Shown here: one piece after another, positions 1 through 10,635 of the stretch | Numbering within the stretch: position 1 is the first letter of the stretch | Layout: every line of letters begins with the position of its first letter | Assembly: GCA_015501605.1 (NCBI GenBank) | Contig: JADNRZ010000021.1 | Span: 868,001 to 932,000, forward strand | DNA length: 64,000 nt | Direction: 5' to 3' | From: Panaeolus papilionaceus | Lineage: Eukaryota; Basidiomycota; Agaricomycetes; Agaricales | Position numbers and translations under genes: made by a program | Notes under the pieces: generated by a model | Databases searched by the model: none | What the model saw: the letters and a program-made list of their open reading frames with translations, nothing else | Told to the model about the DNA's origin: nothing

Positions 1-530
1 GGAACGCATGAGAGCGCGATCTCTGCCTTGCGGATTGGCGCCATCTGGTTCATCGGTGGGTTTCCCGCTTATGCGTTGTTTTCCATTGTGATGACGATGT
101 TCATGATTGCTTTCATTCCTTTCAGGCTTCTCTCCGCTATTATACACGTTGCTCCTTGGTACCCTCGCCTACCCTCACCGATGGTGCTCACCAAAAAGAC
201 GAATCTATGCGACCTAGATCCAACGCGGTACGAGGAGACTTTGATGAAGGACGAGGGATTTTTGAACCTGGAGCGACGGACGTGGGTTCAGTAGCGTTTA
301 GTACTAGCCGTAATGTTAGCAGGCGCGAGGCGATAATTATATACGATGTTGTATGATAAATCCAATCCAGTCCGCTTTAAAACGCGAAATGAAGAAGTCC
401 GAATGTCGACAATCAGAACTGCAGAGACGAGAAGGAAATACGTCGGATTTGATCAAATCTGATCTATTTCTGTCATTGACACTGTGCTCGTCTCATGACT
501 GATTAACAGGTGGAATGCACGAGGTAATCA
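1..530 (+). repeat. Tail of duplicated 'unit' upstream of NTPase copy 1
   Basis: This is the 3' end of a unit found again near 10.2-10.6, 24.1-24.66 and 35.0-35.58 kb. It carries a short open frame (from about position 28) with hydrophobic stretches, including the motif IGAIWFIGGFPAY, which is the same frame that stays open in the copies at 24.1 and 35.1 kb. The unit then runs into the leader of the NTPase gene, as in the 24 and 35 kb copies. I do not recognise the hydrophobic peptide. It could be a membrane-protein exon or fortuitous. The left part of the unit lies outside the window. Confidence 0.6.
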
Positions 531-653
531 GATTCTGCGATGACAGGCGCAGCCTCCCATCGTTTGTTTCTTCCTCCCATCATCTCGCGCACTTCGTCTG
601 CTTGAACAGCATCTCTATATCCCTTTTTTTTTGCTACCAAATTCTGCACTACG

Positions 654-2320
654 ATGGCCACTACTTCGAAGACAGAATACAAGGCGATCCAGGTTACTGG
701 GGCAGTTTCTGTTGAGCGAGCAGACACGGAACAACGCCCTTCCGGGCCGGTGCTGTGAGTGCAGGACAATAGGTGATGTTATCACATATTTCTAATCCTG
801 TCATGACCACAGAATTATGGGTCCAACAGGGGCAGGAAAGAGCTCTGTGCGTATTTATTATTCAGTACTATATGTCAAAAATTATACTCAGGATTTTGAC
901 TCCCACTAATCTTGTTCTCCATGTCTAGTTTATCGAGGTCCTTGGCCTCAAGGGCTCCTCAAAGATATCCAGTAACGGTCTGGATGGATACACCCAGACC
1001 GTATCCACCTACAAATTGAACAATGTCACTCGAGATGGTCGTCCAATTTATCTTGTGGACTTGCCTGGCTTTGCCGACACAAAAATATTGGAGCTGGCCA
1101 TTGTCTCCATGTTACAGAAATGGATTAAAGACAATGGGTGAGTCCAGCTTCTTATGCTCACTGTTCTGTTGGATGGGTTCTGTTGATTTTCATTGTAATG
1201 CTAATGATATGTTTACTTTATTAGTCTATTTTCTCGCATTTTATACATGACGCCCATTACAAGTACTCGCCTGCCTGGCACCCAGCGGCAGGTGCTAAAG
1301 ACATTCCATGCCCTGACTGGTGTTGCAACAGCAAAGAATGTGATGATAGTAACAACAATGTGGGACAATATTTGGGGCAAGAATGCAACAAAGCATGCAG
1401 ATGACAATTATCAGCAGCTCCAGAATGATATATGGAAGGTTCTTGCTTTCTCATTCATTTGTTCTCAATTAGGAGCTCACTTATCTATTCAGGACTTCAT
1501 TGAAGAAGGTGCTCAGATGTCACAATTCTACAACACACAGAAATCAGCATTGTCAATCCTAGATCAAGTTTTCCAAAAGTTCATAGGTGTCGACTTCTCT
1601 ATTGAAGATCATAGAACCATCATCAAAGGCAGTCCCTTTGAATCCAACCTCCTCACTGACCTCCAAGATCGAATCCAGAATCTCCAATCCCATATCCCCA
1701 CCCTCTGTGATGAGCTTGCTCATGCCAAATCACAGGGTGACCAGCTACTTCTCTCAACTCTTCACCCAAGGCTTCAAGAAGCCAAGGAGGACCTCTCTCG
1801 ATTCGAAAAGGAGCTTGATGAGTTCAATGCCCTACCAGCACCCAGTGAAGATGAAGAAGATGAGACTTCTGATGATGAAGAGGCTTCATACAACAATGAT
1901 GCAAATTCAGAAATTGAGGTTGTGCAGGAAGTCAAACAAGAATCCAAGCAACCTGATGGTGAGCAGCTTCACACTGTGGGTACCCTTAGCATTACAGCTG
2001 CCCACATCCATCCCATGCCTGTCATTCCCACTTCCCCTGTCACTCCCATTGCTCCTCTTGTACTGCATACACCCTTCACCCCTGAAGCTGAAGCCGAAGC
2101 TGGCACATCACTTCTTCCATTTGATGACCAACCCATCACCCTGACTGACAACCATCCACGGCCTCCAATTCCCACCAACTCTCCATCTGGTTTGCAAGAG
2201 GTCCCACCTGCACTGCCACAGCAAATCTTCCCAATGGCTGGTGCTCCTAGCCGATTTGTGCAAGTTATGAGGAAGTTCAAGTGTTGGGGTGATGCTGCTG
2301 CTGACCTTTATGAGAATTGA
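654..2320 (+). CDS. P-loop NTPase (G-domain, AIG1-like) copy 1, five exons
   Basis: Proposed exons are 654-754, 813-846, 929-1137, 1225-1438 and 1493-2320, giving 461 residues. All introns are GT-AG and all junctions keep frame. Residues 37-45 form the Walker A/G1 loop GPTGAGKSS. A DLPG G3 motif lies near residue 88 and TTMWD near 158-162 sits where the G4 base-specificity motif is expected. This pattern matches the G-domain NTPases that are numerous in Agaricomycetes; their cellular role is largely unknown. A helical, coiled-coil-like region follows, then an Asp/Glu-rich stretch and a Pro-rich linker, ending in a conserved tail with KCWGDA. The fourth intron (1439-1492) is 54 nt and also open, so retention would add 18 residues. 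The ATG matches the start in the two paralogues at 24802 and 35716. Copies 1 and 3 appear intact. Confidence 0.8.
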
Positions 2321-5300
2321 GTGCCACTCACCTTGTGATCAGTGAGTTCACCATCCTGCTCAAAATGCATGGCACTAATTTTGAGTGTCGACAGTCTTGG
2401 TTATCATGAATGTGCCATGAACACTCTTGGGCATCTCCCTTTTCTCAAAGTTTATACATCTTTTGTCTCTATTTTTTCTATATTCCTCATTCTATCTTTC
2501 ATTGATTTGTTAAATATGCTGTACCTATGTATGCTACCTCATTACTTTTGATGTTTTCTGACTGCCTTGTCTGTTTTCCCTTAACATTTCTATACACTTT
2601 TTGTTTTCAATGTTCTCTAGGAATGTTCTAGTGGCTTCATTTTGTAGTAAACTCAATACCATTTCAACACAACAATGTATTTATCAGCTGGATACAGTTT
2701 ATGGATGGGTGTGGGTGAAAGCAGTGGGTGTGACATGCACACCATTTAAGGTGGTATCTGGGCAAGCATGGATAAGGAGACACAAGGTGAATTCATGGTG
2801 GTGGTGGGTTAGGTTGAATGGATAGGTGCGACAAACACTATGACAGAACAGCCTGTTTCACCTTTTTCATTCATGATTCCCAGTTCAGTTTATCCATTGT
2901 CTTCATTGCTACCCCCAACATTGTTATCCAAGTGAATCTCCAGTCTTTGTGGTGATTCTCACATCATGAATCCTTGCCTGATGCTCTCAACCCTGCTTTC
3001 ACCAGCTCTGTAAAGCTGTCCCCATCTGTTGCATTTTATTTTCCACTAACAGTGCAAGTAATCAGAGGAGTGTGCACCCATTGACCATCTTGTGCAGGAA
3101 CATTGTTGGATATCACCCCTGTTGTCACATCAGATGAGCTAACATCACCTCCTGTTGGCTTGTCCACATTTCTTCCTCTGTCAACACCGCCCTCCTGAAC
3201 AACCAGGTGCATCAAAATGCGCCTGACTAAGTTAAATTTTTCTTTCACCCATAACTACCTTGAGTTACTCGTCCCTCTCAACCATTCCATTTGTAGTTAG
3301 TGGACTTCGGGTAGAACTTATGTTGACATGCATGATACTTCATCCTTTGAATCCGATTATGCTATGGCCATCGGCCTCACTTGCTTCTGGTTATACACTA
3401 CGTATTTCATTGTCAGGCAGTGTAATGCTCTATATCCCACACCACTACTTAGCAGACAAGGTCACATATCTCATTGCATCCCCAAAACTTGCATCAGTCT
3501 TGTTCAACCGTTCAGTGTATTTAATTCTTTATCCCACCATTGCCCATTAAGTGGCTGCAAGTAAGTGCTCCATGTCCCCATTGATGAGCACCACATTGGT
3601 ATCCCCCTATTTTTCAGTTTTTCTCCTATTTCTTGTTTACTTCTATTCACATCAGCACTTCGTTCATGCACCGAGCGCTCTTGGTTTCCCAATATTTCGA
3701 GCATTTTCTTTTAATTTATATCATTTTTCATAGTTTTACATACATAATGTACTTAGTTTACAACGAATACAAGCTTTTTTCGCCCTTGTATTTCGTGTTT
3801 CGTCTTCGTATGTCATCTTTGTCCTCGTCTGGTGTCCGTGTCAATGTACACCTTTGTCAGCGCTCATTTTCGTTATTTTTGTCGTCTTTGTCCTCTGTCT
3901 TCGTCTCATTTCACCTCACACTCACCTCACCTTCCCATCTCCTCTTTACTCTTGCATATCGACCCCACAAATTCTCACTGTCCTTTTCCATCCCACCATC
4001 TCATTCCCTCGTCACACCTTCACTGTCACTTACCTTTCACTCAGATATCTCCATGCACATCACCATCTTGAGCCAACACTGATGCTCAAATATGAGATTC
4101 AACAGATGAGCGGGACTTTTATGTTGCGATGTTGAGAATGGGGTGTCATGTCGAAGCATTAGATGTCTGTGTTGTCCAGCATAAGGTACATATATATCAT
4201 CGAGACAAACAGGAGGGTAGTTCAGAGGCTTGATTGGTTACAACTAGATCATGAGTGACCTCCTGATACTTATAATGGTCAACTAATGACTATGCGACCC
4301 TGGAAGTCCTCCATATCCCTCATTATCACCCTTCTCACCACATTCAAATGATTAAATCCTGAGTGAGGATTGCTCACTGGAAAGCAGATTAATTGAGCAT
4401 GCTGTTTTGAAAAAGGTGCGTTCTGCAGAGTTACCTGCATGGCAAATCAAAAGTTAAAACTTCGATGCACACAAGGGTCATCTAACTGTGACACACAAGC
4501 GGGCACAGGCACTGCACCGTCCCTAACCCTATCCATCACCCACACTCTATTCACACCTCCCTCAACAACTTGTCTAAACACGATAATGTTCCACTTATTC
4601 CAGCTTTCGAAGTATTTGGAAATGTGAGCTCACAGTGGAGGGAGCTGTTGAACCTGACAATGGTGAGTGTTCTTCTCCCTCCCCCGTCCTCTATTTCAAT
4701 CATAACCAGGTTAATCAATGCTTCACTGAGTGTAGGAGTCAGAAGAAATCACCCTCCTCAGAAGCCACAGGACATGTAGAGTAAGTACGCCAACGTGTGC
4801 GCGCACTAGGTCTGAATTTGAAGGGGGCGTTGAGGGAACACATCGCAACTGAGCATCTACCTCTTGTCTCCTTTTTTCTTTATCTATCATGCATTGATTG
4901 ACCCATCCATCACCTTCCATGTTGCACCGACCTCCCATCCATCACTGCTTCGCCCTCCGTCACTCAAACACACCACCATTCGGTCTCACCTTGCCTCTCT
5001 CAGGCTACTGAACCAAACCTGCTGTTTGTGGGACAGGGAGTCAGCTTTTTTCCCTTCGTAGTTTCAGCAAATTACTGTCGTGAATGGTATCACTAGGGGT
5101 CAGCAGGGAAAGTCAAGGCATGTCCTGGTGTTGAATACTCTCTGCCCTCTCATCTCATTCATTACCTCATACCTTTTTATCGCATTCACAATGCCCATCC
5201 ATATGTTCAATCCCATCGGTCAAGTCCAATTGCGCGCCAAGACAATGTGCTCGACAACATCGCTCACTGCTGGGAGGCTTCGAATTTGACATATTCTCGT

Positions 5301-5989
5301 TTAGCTCATGCGTGAGGTATCATGGATGTGAAGATCAAGCATGAGCACCAGCGGTGGCATTGGAGCTGTAGGATTACAAGCAAGCCAGCGCATAATAATG
5401 GCCCCTATGTAACAGTCATTTATTTTTAGATCCGCGTATGCTCCCTGTCGATGAGCGTCACAAACGCTCTTCATTTTGATTTCGTGAAGCTGATGCACAT
5501 ACCTGTCTGGGGTTGCGTGGTTTGACTTTGTCTCTTTCCCACTGTGGCATTTGCACGTCGCATGTCCACCTTGACATGGTCCCACTACGTGTCATATGTA
5601 CAAGTTGTTATTTCATGTTCGAATAAATGTTGTTCGTGAAAACGACAGTTCAGTTTAACCCCTACCCTAAGGGTAGATGGGCTGAATACTTTATATTTCA
5701 AATGAAATCCAACAACGAAATGCTAAATAGTATTGAAACGGATTGACAAGGGTATAAATTATGCAATGCAACTATTTTTATGCCTCCAAAATTTTGCTCA
5801 AAATGCGGCTTATTTGGTCGTGCTACAAACCATTGTGGTTCGCGTCTCAACTGGGGAGGCAAATAATGAGATAGTGGTTACTAGAGGCATTTCGCCCCTG
5901 CTTTGCCTGTATTTCATGCACGCTCGGCAGTGGAGCGAATCCGTCCGAGACGTGCCTGTGAAATTAAGAATTGAGTCGCCGTCAGGGTG
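2321..5989. other. Stretch without a recognisable gene
   Basis: Only short, non-conserved open frames are present, several in a pyrimidine-rich tract at about 3820-4075 that keeps frames open by composition. The phrase around 4132-4160 (TTGAGAATGGGGTGTCATG) recurs near 11399-11420, so part of this stretch belongs to the duplicated landscape. I see no domain, RNA gene or TE terminus that I can defend. Confidence 0.5.
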
Positions 5990-6420
5990 GCTGTGTCTGC
6001 ACCAGCTCTCTCCTTTCAACCATCATGACCACAGCACGTTGCTTACGGAACTCTCCCGTTCTTTTCGTTGTCGCCCTGATTTCACCTACATCTGCCCTTA
6101 TCTGTCAATATGCAGCTCTGAATCCTTGATCGACGAGCAATATTACTCAAGGAAATCATCCTCAAATTGTGACCGGGATGGGATGTGTTCTTTGGGAGTA
6201 GATGTGTTGGATGCATGTTTCATAGTGAGTGGGCGCATTCCTCTTCTGAAGCCATCATCATCGTTGTTGTGTGCCTCTTGTTTAGGCCTTGTCTCTTTGT
6301 CCTCTCCGTCAGTGTTAATATTCCCTTTATTTGTGCCGCCTTGCTAACCTATGACCACGCAGGCGTCATAATTGTGCTTTCCATCCCATTTCCATCTCTC
6401 CATCATCCAGTCCTCCACTA

Positions 6421-7017
6421 AGTCTCCAACCGTATAGTATACGTATAGGGCTGGAGGCCTATACATACGGATACGGTTAAATATACAGTATATACCATAT
6501 GTATACTGTTATACTATTATTTTATACAAATAATTTGTATCCCACTGGAAAGTTGGGAATTTCTCCGAATGTGAGTTGTTCCAGGTCTTAGTAGTATCAA
6601 ATATATTACCTAAATGCCTTGAGAGACGGTCAGGCACAATGGGATGGTGAGACGTTACAGTCAGAGGGTAGATCTATCTATCGAGACATGAACAAGTAGG
6701 AACCATGTGGCTGTGCTAACCCCTATTATCATTTGCTTGAAATGCGTGACGAGTTAAAGAGAGACAAAAAGTACTAGTGAGAATAGCATGATTGAAAATG
6801 CTTTCTGATGTTGCCGGTACCCCAATGGCGGCAAGAAACACCTTCGACGCTCTCCCTTCCCGGTCTTTCCTCACTGCTATTAGATAACCGTATACGAAAA
6901 CCGTATACCGTATAATACCCGGATGTATAAAGTTTCGTAAAACCTCTATACAGTATACATATACATATATGGTATAAACCGTATATATACGCTATACATA
7001 CTGTACAGTTGGAGCCT
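6421..7017. mobile_element. Short TIR element (MITE-like) with TA flanks
   Basis: The ends form imperfect terminal inverted repeats: the left begins AGTCTCCAACCGTATAG and the right, reverse-complemented, begins AGGCTCCAACTGTACAG, with 23 of 28 positions matching. TA lies directly outside both ends, as expected for a Tc1/mariner-type target duplication. The homologous units at 22.6 and 33.5 kb lack this ~600 bp, so it is an insertion. The subterminal parts are rich in GTATAC-type palindromes. No ORF is present, so it is non-autonomous. Confidence 0.65.
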
Positions 7018-8410
7018 TATCCTCCACCAACGCGTGCCCGCCAAATCTATTCTTGCTCTCACACACGCCGCTTTTCTGCCTGTCGTGTGTCTGACATTCC
7101 GTCCTCAATCCGTTTGATATCGATCAACATAGCCACTTAGATCTTTGCTCCGTGTTCCTGGTGTATTTCTGTCGTCCAAGAGCTTATCGTGCTCACTCCT
7201 GTGCTTTTATATCCAGTCTTCTTGGGCAATTTGCTATGATGGCTGGCTTGTATTGGTACGTGATTGCTCCTACAGTTTCGCCGCGTCTGTCTCATTCAAT
7301 GGACTCATCCACTATTTCAGGATGGCCACGAAGGAATTCTACCGCTAAGGTGTGGTCTCCAATGGCGTCTTCGAGTTATTGATCTCATCCTTGCGTGTGG
7401 GCTCGTTTAATCCTCATCTCCTGACGATAAACTCGCTTCTTCCCTTCCATTTTCATCTCACCACCCTCGACGACGTCTTCACCCCGTCACCCATCTTCAC
7501 GGACTTTGACTACCCAAAGTCTTTTTGCCAACTCGACTCTTTATACACATTCTCCTGCGCATACCAAGAGAGCGTGATCCCAACTTCCTCTTAGTCGAGT
7601 CGTTTATAGCCAGGAGCATAGTGGATGCAAAGGTACGTCCTTTCACAAGGGCGCATAACATCGAGGTCAAGGAGCTAATTATGCTCTTCCAGGCAGGCCT
7701 TCGCGTGGCTTTTCACAACACTAGATCGTATAGGTCCCTATGTCCTGAAGTCCGGTATGTATACCTCAATGTATCGACAAAAAATGGATATATTAATCGT
7801 TAGGCATGTCCAGCCGATTGAGAGAAGGGAGAATATATGCGTGATTGGAGGATCGATTGCGGTATTGAGGAAGGAGCCGCGATGGAGGGCACACTTGGTT
7901 AGTAGCTCATTTCCATCATTTTTTTACATCGTCTTGACTGATCCATTTCTAAAACTTCGCTGATCACTCTTCAGCCGTCATCTCACCACGTTACATTAAC
8001 TTCCAACCTTCACATCCCGCTCTAGCCCATGTTCAAATGCGGTTTAAACCCTATTTTCTTCTGCGGTTGGCTTTCGCCATTTCTCTTATACCTGTACATC
8101 CAGTATCCCCAACCTGCGATGTACAGCTTCGCCCCTGTCGGTCACATTAGCATCTATCACGTCTATACTATGGCAGGGGCAAACTCTGCATATCCGACCT
8201 CTATGTAAGGAATGTGCAAAGGGTGACGATGGACGGCTAGATCTCGTGCTTGGTAAATGTTCTAAACATCCTTGTGCCCTGTCTTGTTATCATGTGTTGA
8301 CGCAACCTCCTCTTTGCCAGCTTCACCATCTCGTGGTTATCTCGTCTCTCACCTGTGGCACGCTTGAGAGCACAATCACTGCCTTTCTGATTGGCGCGCT
8401 CTGGTTCATA

Positions 8411-8415
8411 GGCGG
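8411..8415. repeat. Target-site duplication GGCGG, left copy
   Basis: GGCGG immediately precedes the left LTR and recurs at 10182-10186 directly after the right LTR. This is the 5-bp duplication expected of LTR-element integration. The interrupted unit is continuous in the copies at 24.2 and 35.1 kb. Confidence 0.85.
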
Positions 8416-8717
8416 TGTCAGGGGATCTGTCACAGAACCCCCACCCTGGCGCGGTTACGGTGCACAGCCTGGTCATCATCTCTAGATCACTGTACAGCCG
8501 CCCGTTGCATCATTGATACCCCTGTCGTAGTGCGCAGCCTCCTTTCCTGATTGTTTCGTCACCATCATTTGATATCGCATAGCCTTAGCCTATTCTTAGA
8601 TTTAGTGCACGGCATACCGGTAGATAGTTTATCCGATGTAGTATATAGGCCAGTGGGGATCAGGATGATTCCTCACTCGATTATCAACTTGGCTTCTGGG
8701 CATTCCTATCCCTTACA
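8416..8717 (+). repeat. Left (5') LTR of the KH element
   Basis: The 302-bp LTR begins TGTC and ends TACA. It differs from the right LTR at one noticed site (CTGGCGCGG here, CTGGTGCGG at the right). It contains a TATATA box at 8642-8647. Confidence 0.85.
8642..8684 (+). promoter_or_regulatory. LTR promoter and predicted transcript start of the KH element
   Basis: TATATA lies at 8642-8647. Thirty-three nt downstream of its first base is ACTCGATTAT (8675-8684), which is exactly complementary to ATAATCGAGT at 8720-8729, two bases past the LTR end. If transcription starts at 8675, the 5' end of the RNA can pair with the primer-binding site, as in self-primed Tf1-type elements. The start site is inferred from spacing only. 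Confidence 0.55.
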
Positions 8718-8732
8718 TCATAATCGAGTCTC
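8718..8732 (+). other. Primer-binding site of the KH element (self-complementary type)
   Basis: The segment after the left LTR contains ATAATCGAGT, a perfect 10-nt complement of the predicted RNA 5' end in the same LTR. I could not match it to a tRNA 3' end from memory. Self-priming as in Tf1/sushi elements is the preferred reading. Confidence 0.55.
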
Positions 8733-8818
8733 TACAGCAGTCTGCACCTCCCTAGCTCACTGCACACCATCTACTCCTCATCCTACAAGCCCTACCCTTC
8801 GCCCACACCCTGCTCCCA

Positions 8819-9841
8819 ATGTCTACTACACCAGAGATGTCCTTGGAAGAATTCGTCACTGAACAGTTCGACCAACTCTATGAGCGGATGAGGCTGCTCC
8901 AGGAGGAGCTTCGCTCCGTCACCAACCAGCTCTCTACCCAACAGACTATTGCAGCTATCGCACCTACCCAACCCTCTCGCCGTCAGCGGAAGAAGGCTGA
9001 GCCTCCCGCCCCACTGGCTCCTACTCCCCCACAAGGCACTATTCCCACCCACCTTCATATGTCGGGCACCTACCCTCAGAAGGACGACAAACCCGATCAG
9101 CAGTTGCTCACTGTCATTGTACCCGATGCGATGGCAGCGCACCTGGTTGGGCGAGGTGGAAGGGGTCTTAAACAGATCCATGACTTATCTGGTGCGCACA
9201 TCCGAGCCTTTGAGGTAAAGGACGGATCAGCTGGTGCCCGCCACGTCTCTATTTGCGGTACCGACTCTCAAGTTGGTAATGCCCTCGTCGTATTGGGCAA
9301 GCGGCTCGCTCGTCGTCGAGTCCGCGCTCCTAGGCAGCGGGATGCTCCGGGTCCCGCTCGTGATGCCAGTGGGAGGCCAACCGCTGGGAAGTTCCGTGAA
9401 GCCCCTGTTCCCATCGTTCAGGCTGCTCCGGCCACTCAGCCCCCCTCGCCACCATCAATTCCTCAGTCCGCCGCTCTAACCCCTGCAGCACCGTCGGCAA
9501 CTCCTACCCCTGCTCCAGGCTCTACTCCGGTCGTCCCCTCCATCGTCATGAACACGGCCGCCCCACCTTCACCGGTGGCTACCCCAGGTGCTCGATCAGC
9601 TTCGATGACACCTGTGAACCAGCCCAACACTCCCATCGCGCCTACAGCCGTGATGCAGACCGCCAATCCTACCCCGGCACTCTCGCCTGGCTCGCCGATG
9701 AGCATTGATGCGATGAGAGCCCACTTCTCAGCACTTGCGCCCACTCTTGGGAACCCTATCCCCCCCACCGCTCCTTCAAGGGGTGGTCGCGGTGTGGTTT
9801 TCCGGGAGCGCAGTGGACGAGGCGGTAGACGTGGAAGCTAA
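8819..9841 (+). CDS. KH-domain, RGG-tailed RNA-binding protein of the LTR element
   Basis: The 340-residue protein starts at the first ATG after the left LTR and leader. Residues 8-45 are a likely coiled coil (heptad-like Leu/Met positions). Residues about 96-166 fit a single type-I KH domain: a beta-strand with TVIVPD, the GxxG loop as GRGG at 111-114, the following helix with LKQIHDLSG, and a third-strand/helix region ISICGT-like followed by Ala/Leu helix. Residues ~175-320 are Pro/Ala/Thr-rich. The C-terminus has RGG repeats. KH and RGG parts bind single-stranded RNA in known families, so a Gag-like RNA-packaging role is a reasonable inference, not shown. No zinc knuckle, protease or RT is present. 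It is intact and lies between near-identical LTRs. Confidence 0.8.
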   Translation: MSTTPEMSLEEFVTEQFDQLYERMRLLQEELRSVTNQLSTQQTIAAIAPTQPSRRQRKKAEPPAPLAPTPPQGTIPTHLHMSGTYPQKDDKPDQQLLTVIVPDAMAAHLVGRGGRGLKQIHDLSGAHIRAFEVKDGSAGARHVSICGTDSQVGNALVVLGKRLARRRVRAPRQRDAPGPARDASGRPTAGKFREAPVPIVQAAPATQPPSPPSIPQSAALTPAAPSATPTPAPGSTPVVPSIVMNTAAPPSPVATPGARSASMTPVNQPNTPIAPTAVMQTANPTPALSPGSPMSIDAMRAHFSALAPTLGNPIPPTAPSRGGRGVVFRERSGRGGRRGS

Positions 9842-9866
9842 GGGATTTGCTGGGGCAGCAAATCTA

Positions 9867-9879
9867 GATGGGGAGATAG
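9867..9879 (+). other. Polypurine tract of the KH element
   Basis: A purine-rich run (GATGGGGAGATAG) directly precedes the right LTR, in the position expected for plus-strand priming. Confidence 0.6.
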
Positions 9880-10181
9880 TGTCAGGGGATCTGTCACAGA
9901 ACCCCCACCCTGGTGCGGTTACGGTGCACAGCCTGGTCATCATCTCTAGATCACTGTACAGCCGCCCGTTGCATCATTGATACCCCTGTCGTAGTGCGCA
10001 GCCTCCTTTCCTGATTGTTTCGTCACCATCATTTGATATCGCATAGCCTTAGCCTATTCTTAGATTTAGTGCACGGCATACCGGTAGATAGTTTATCCGA
10101 TGTAGTATATAGGCCAGTGGGGATCAGGATGATTCCTCACTCGATTATCAACTTGGCTTCTGGGCATTCCTATCCCTTACA
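9880..10181 (+). repeat. Right (3') LTR of the KH element
   Basis: This 302-bp copy of 8416-8717 is followed directly by the GGCGG target duplication at 10182-10186. Confidence 0.85.
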
Positions 10182-10635
10182 GGCGGGTCTTCTGCTTATG
10201 CGTTACTTTCATTTCTTTCAAGCTTCTATCCACCATTATACACATTAATCCTTGGCACCCTCATCCACCCTGGTCGATGGTGCTCGCCAAAACGACGAAT
10301 CTACACAATCTATTTAAAGACGGCACGTTAATGGAGACTTTGAAGAAGGACGAGGGATTTTTGAACCATGGAGCGACGGACACAGGTTCAGTGGCGTTGG
10401 ATATTAGCAGTAACATTAGCGGGCGTCAGGCATTAATTATATAGGACATTGTATGATGGATTCAATTCATTCCCCTTTGAAACGCGAACCTGGAGAAGTG
10501 TGAGCGTTGATTCGGTTCAGTTGACAACGAGAGCTGAAGAGACGAGGAAATATGTCGGCTTTGATCAAATCTGATTAATTTCGGACATCGACACGATGCT
10601 CGTCTGATGACTGGCGAACAGGTGGCCCACTGAGT

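Larger units (their letters stand above)
8416..10181 (+). mobile_element. Non-autonomous LTR retrotransposon carrying a single KH-domain ORF
   Basis: The element is 1,766 bp and is bounded by two 302-bp LTRs (TGTCAGG to CCTTACA) that differ at one position by eye. It has a GGCGG target duplication, a primer-binding-like site just after the left LTR, a purine-rich tract before the right LTR and one ORF of 340 codons. No protease, RT, RNase H or integrase is present and the element is too short to hold them. In layout it resembles terminal-repeat elements that encode only Gag (TR-GAG, described in plants), but the protein here is a KH/RGG RNA-binding type. The almost identical LTRs and the intact ORF point to recent insertion. 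Confidence 0.85.
5990..10635 (+). repeat. Duplicated 'unit', isolated copy broken by two insertions
   Basis: From about 5990 the sequence parallels the units starting near 22240 and 33115, with shared phrases such as CATCATGACCACAGCACG and GATATCGATCAACATA. It is diverged and full of frame breaks. Two insertions interrupt it: a TIR element at 6421-7017 and an LTR element at 8416-10181. After the LTR element the unit resumes at 10182 and ends near 10635, where the other copies continue into the NTPase gene; here no NTPase follows. Any coding function of this copy is lost. Confidence 0.65.

Noticed and set aside
3633..4135. Several overlapping 80-150 codon frames
   Set aside because: They overlap in all three frames over a pyrimidine-rich tract that lacks stops by composition.
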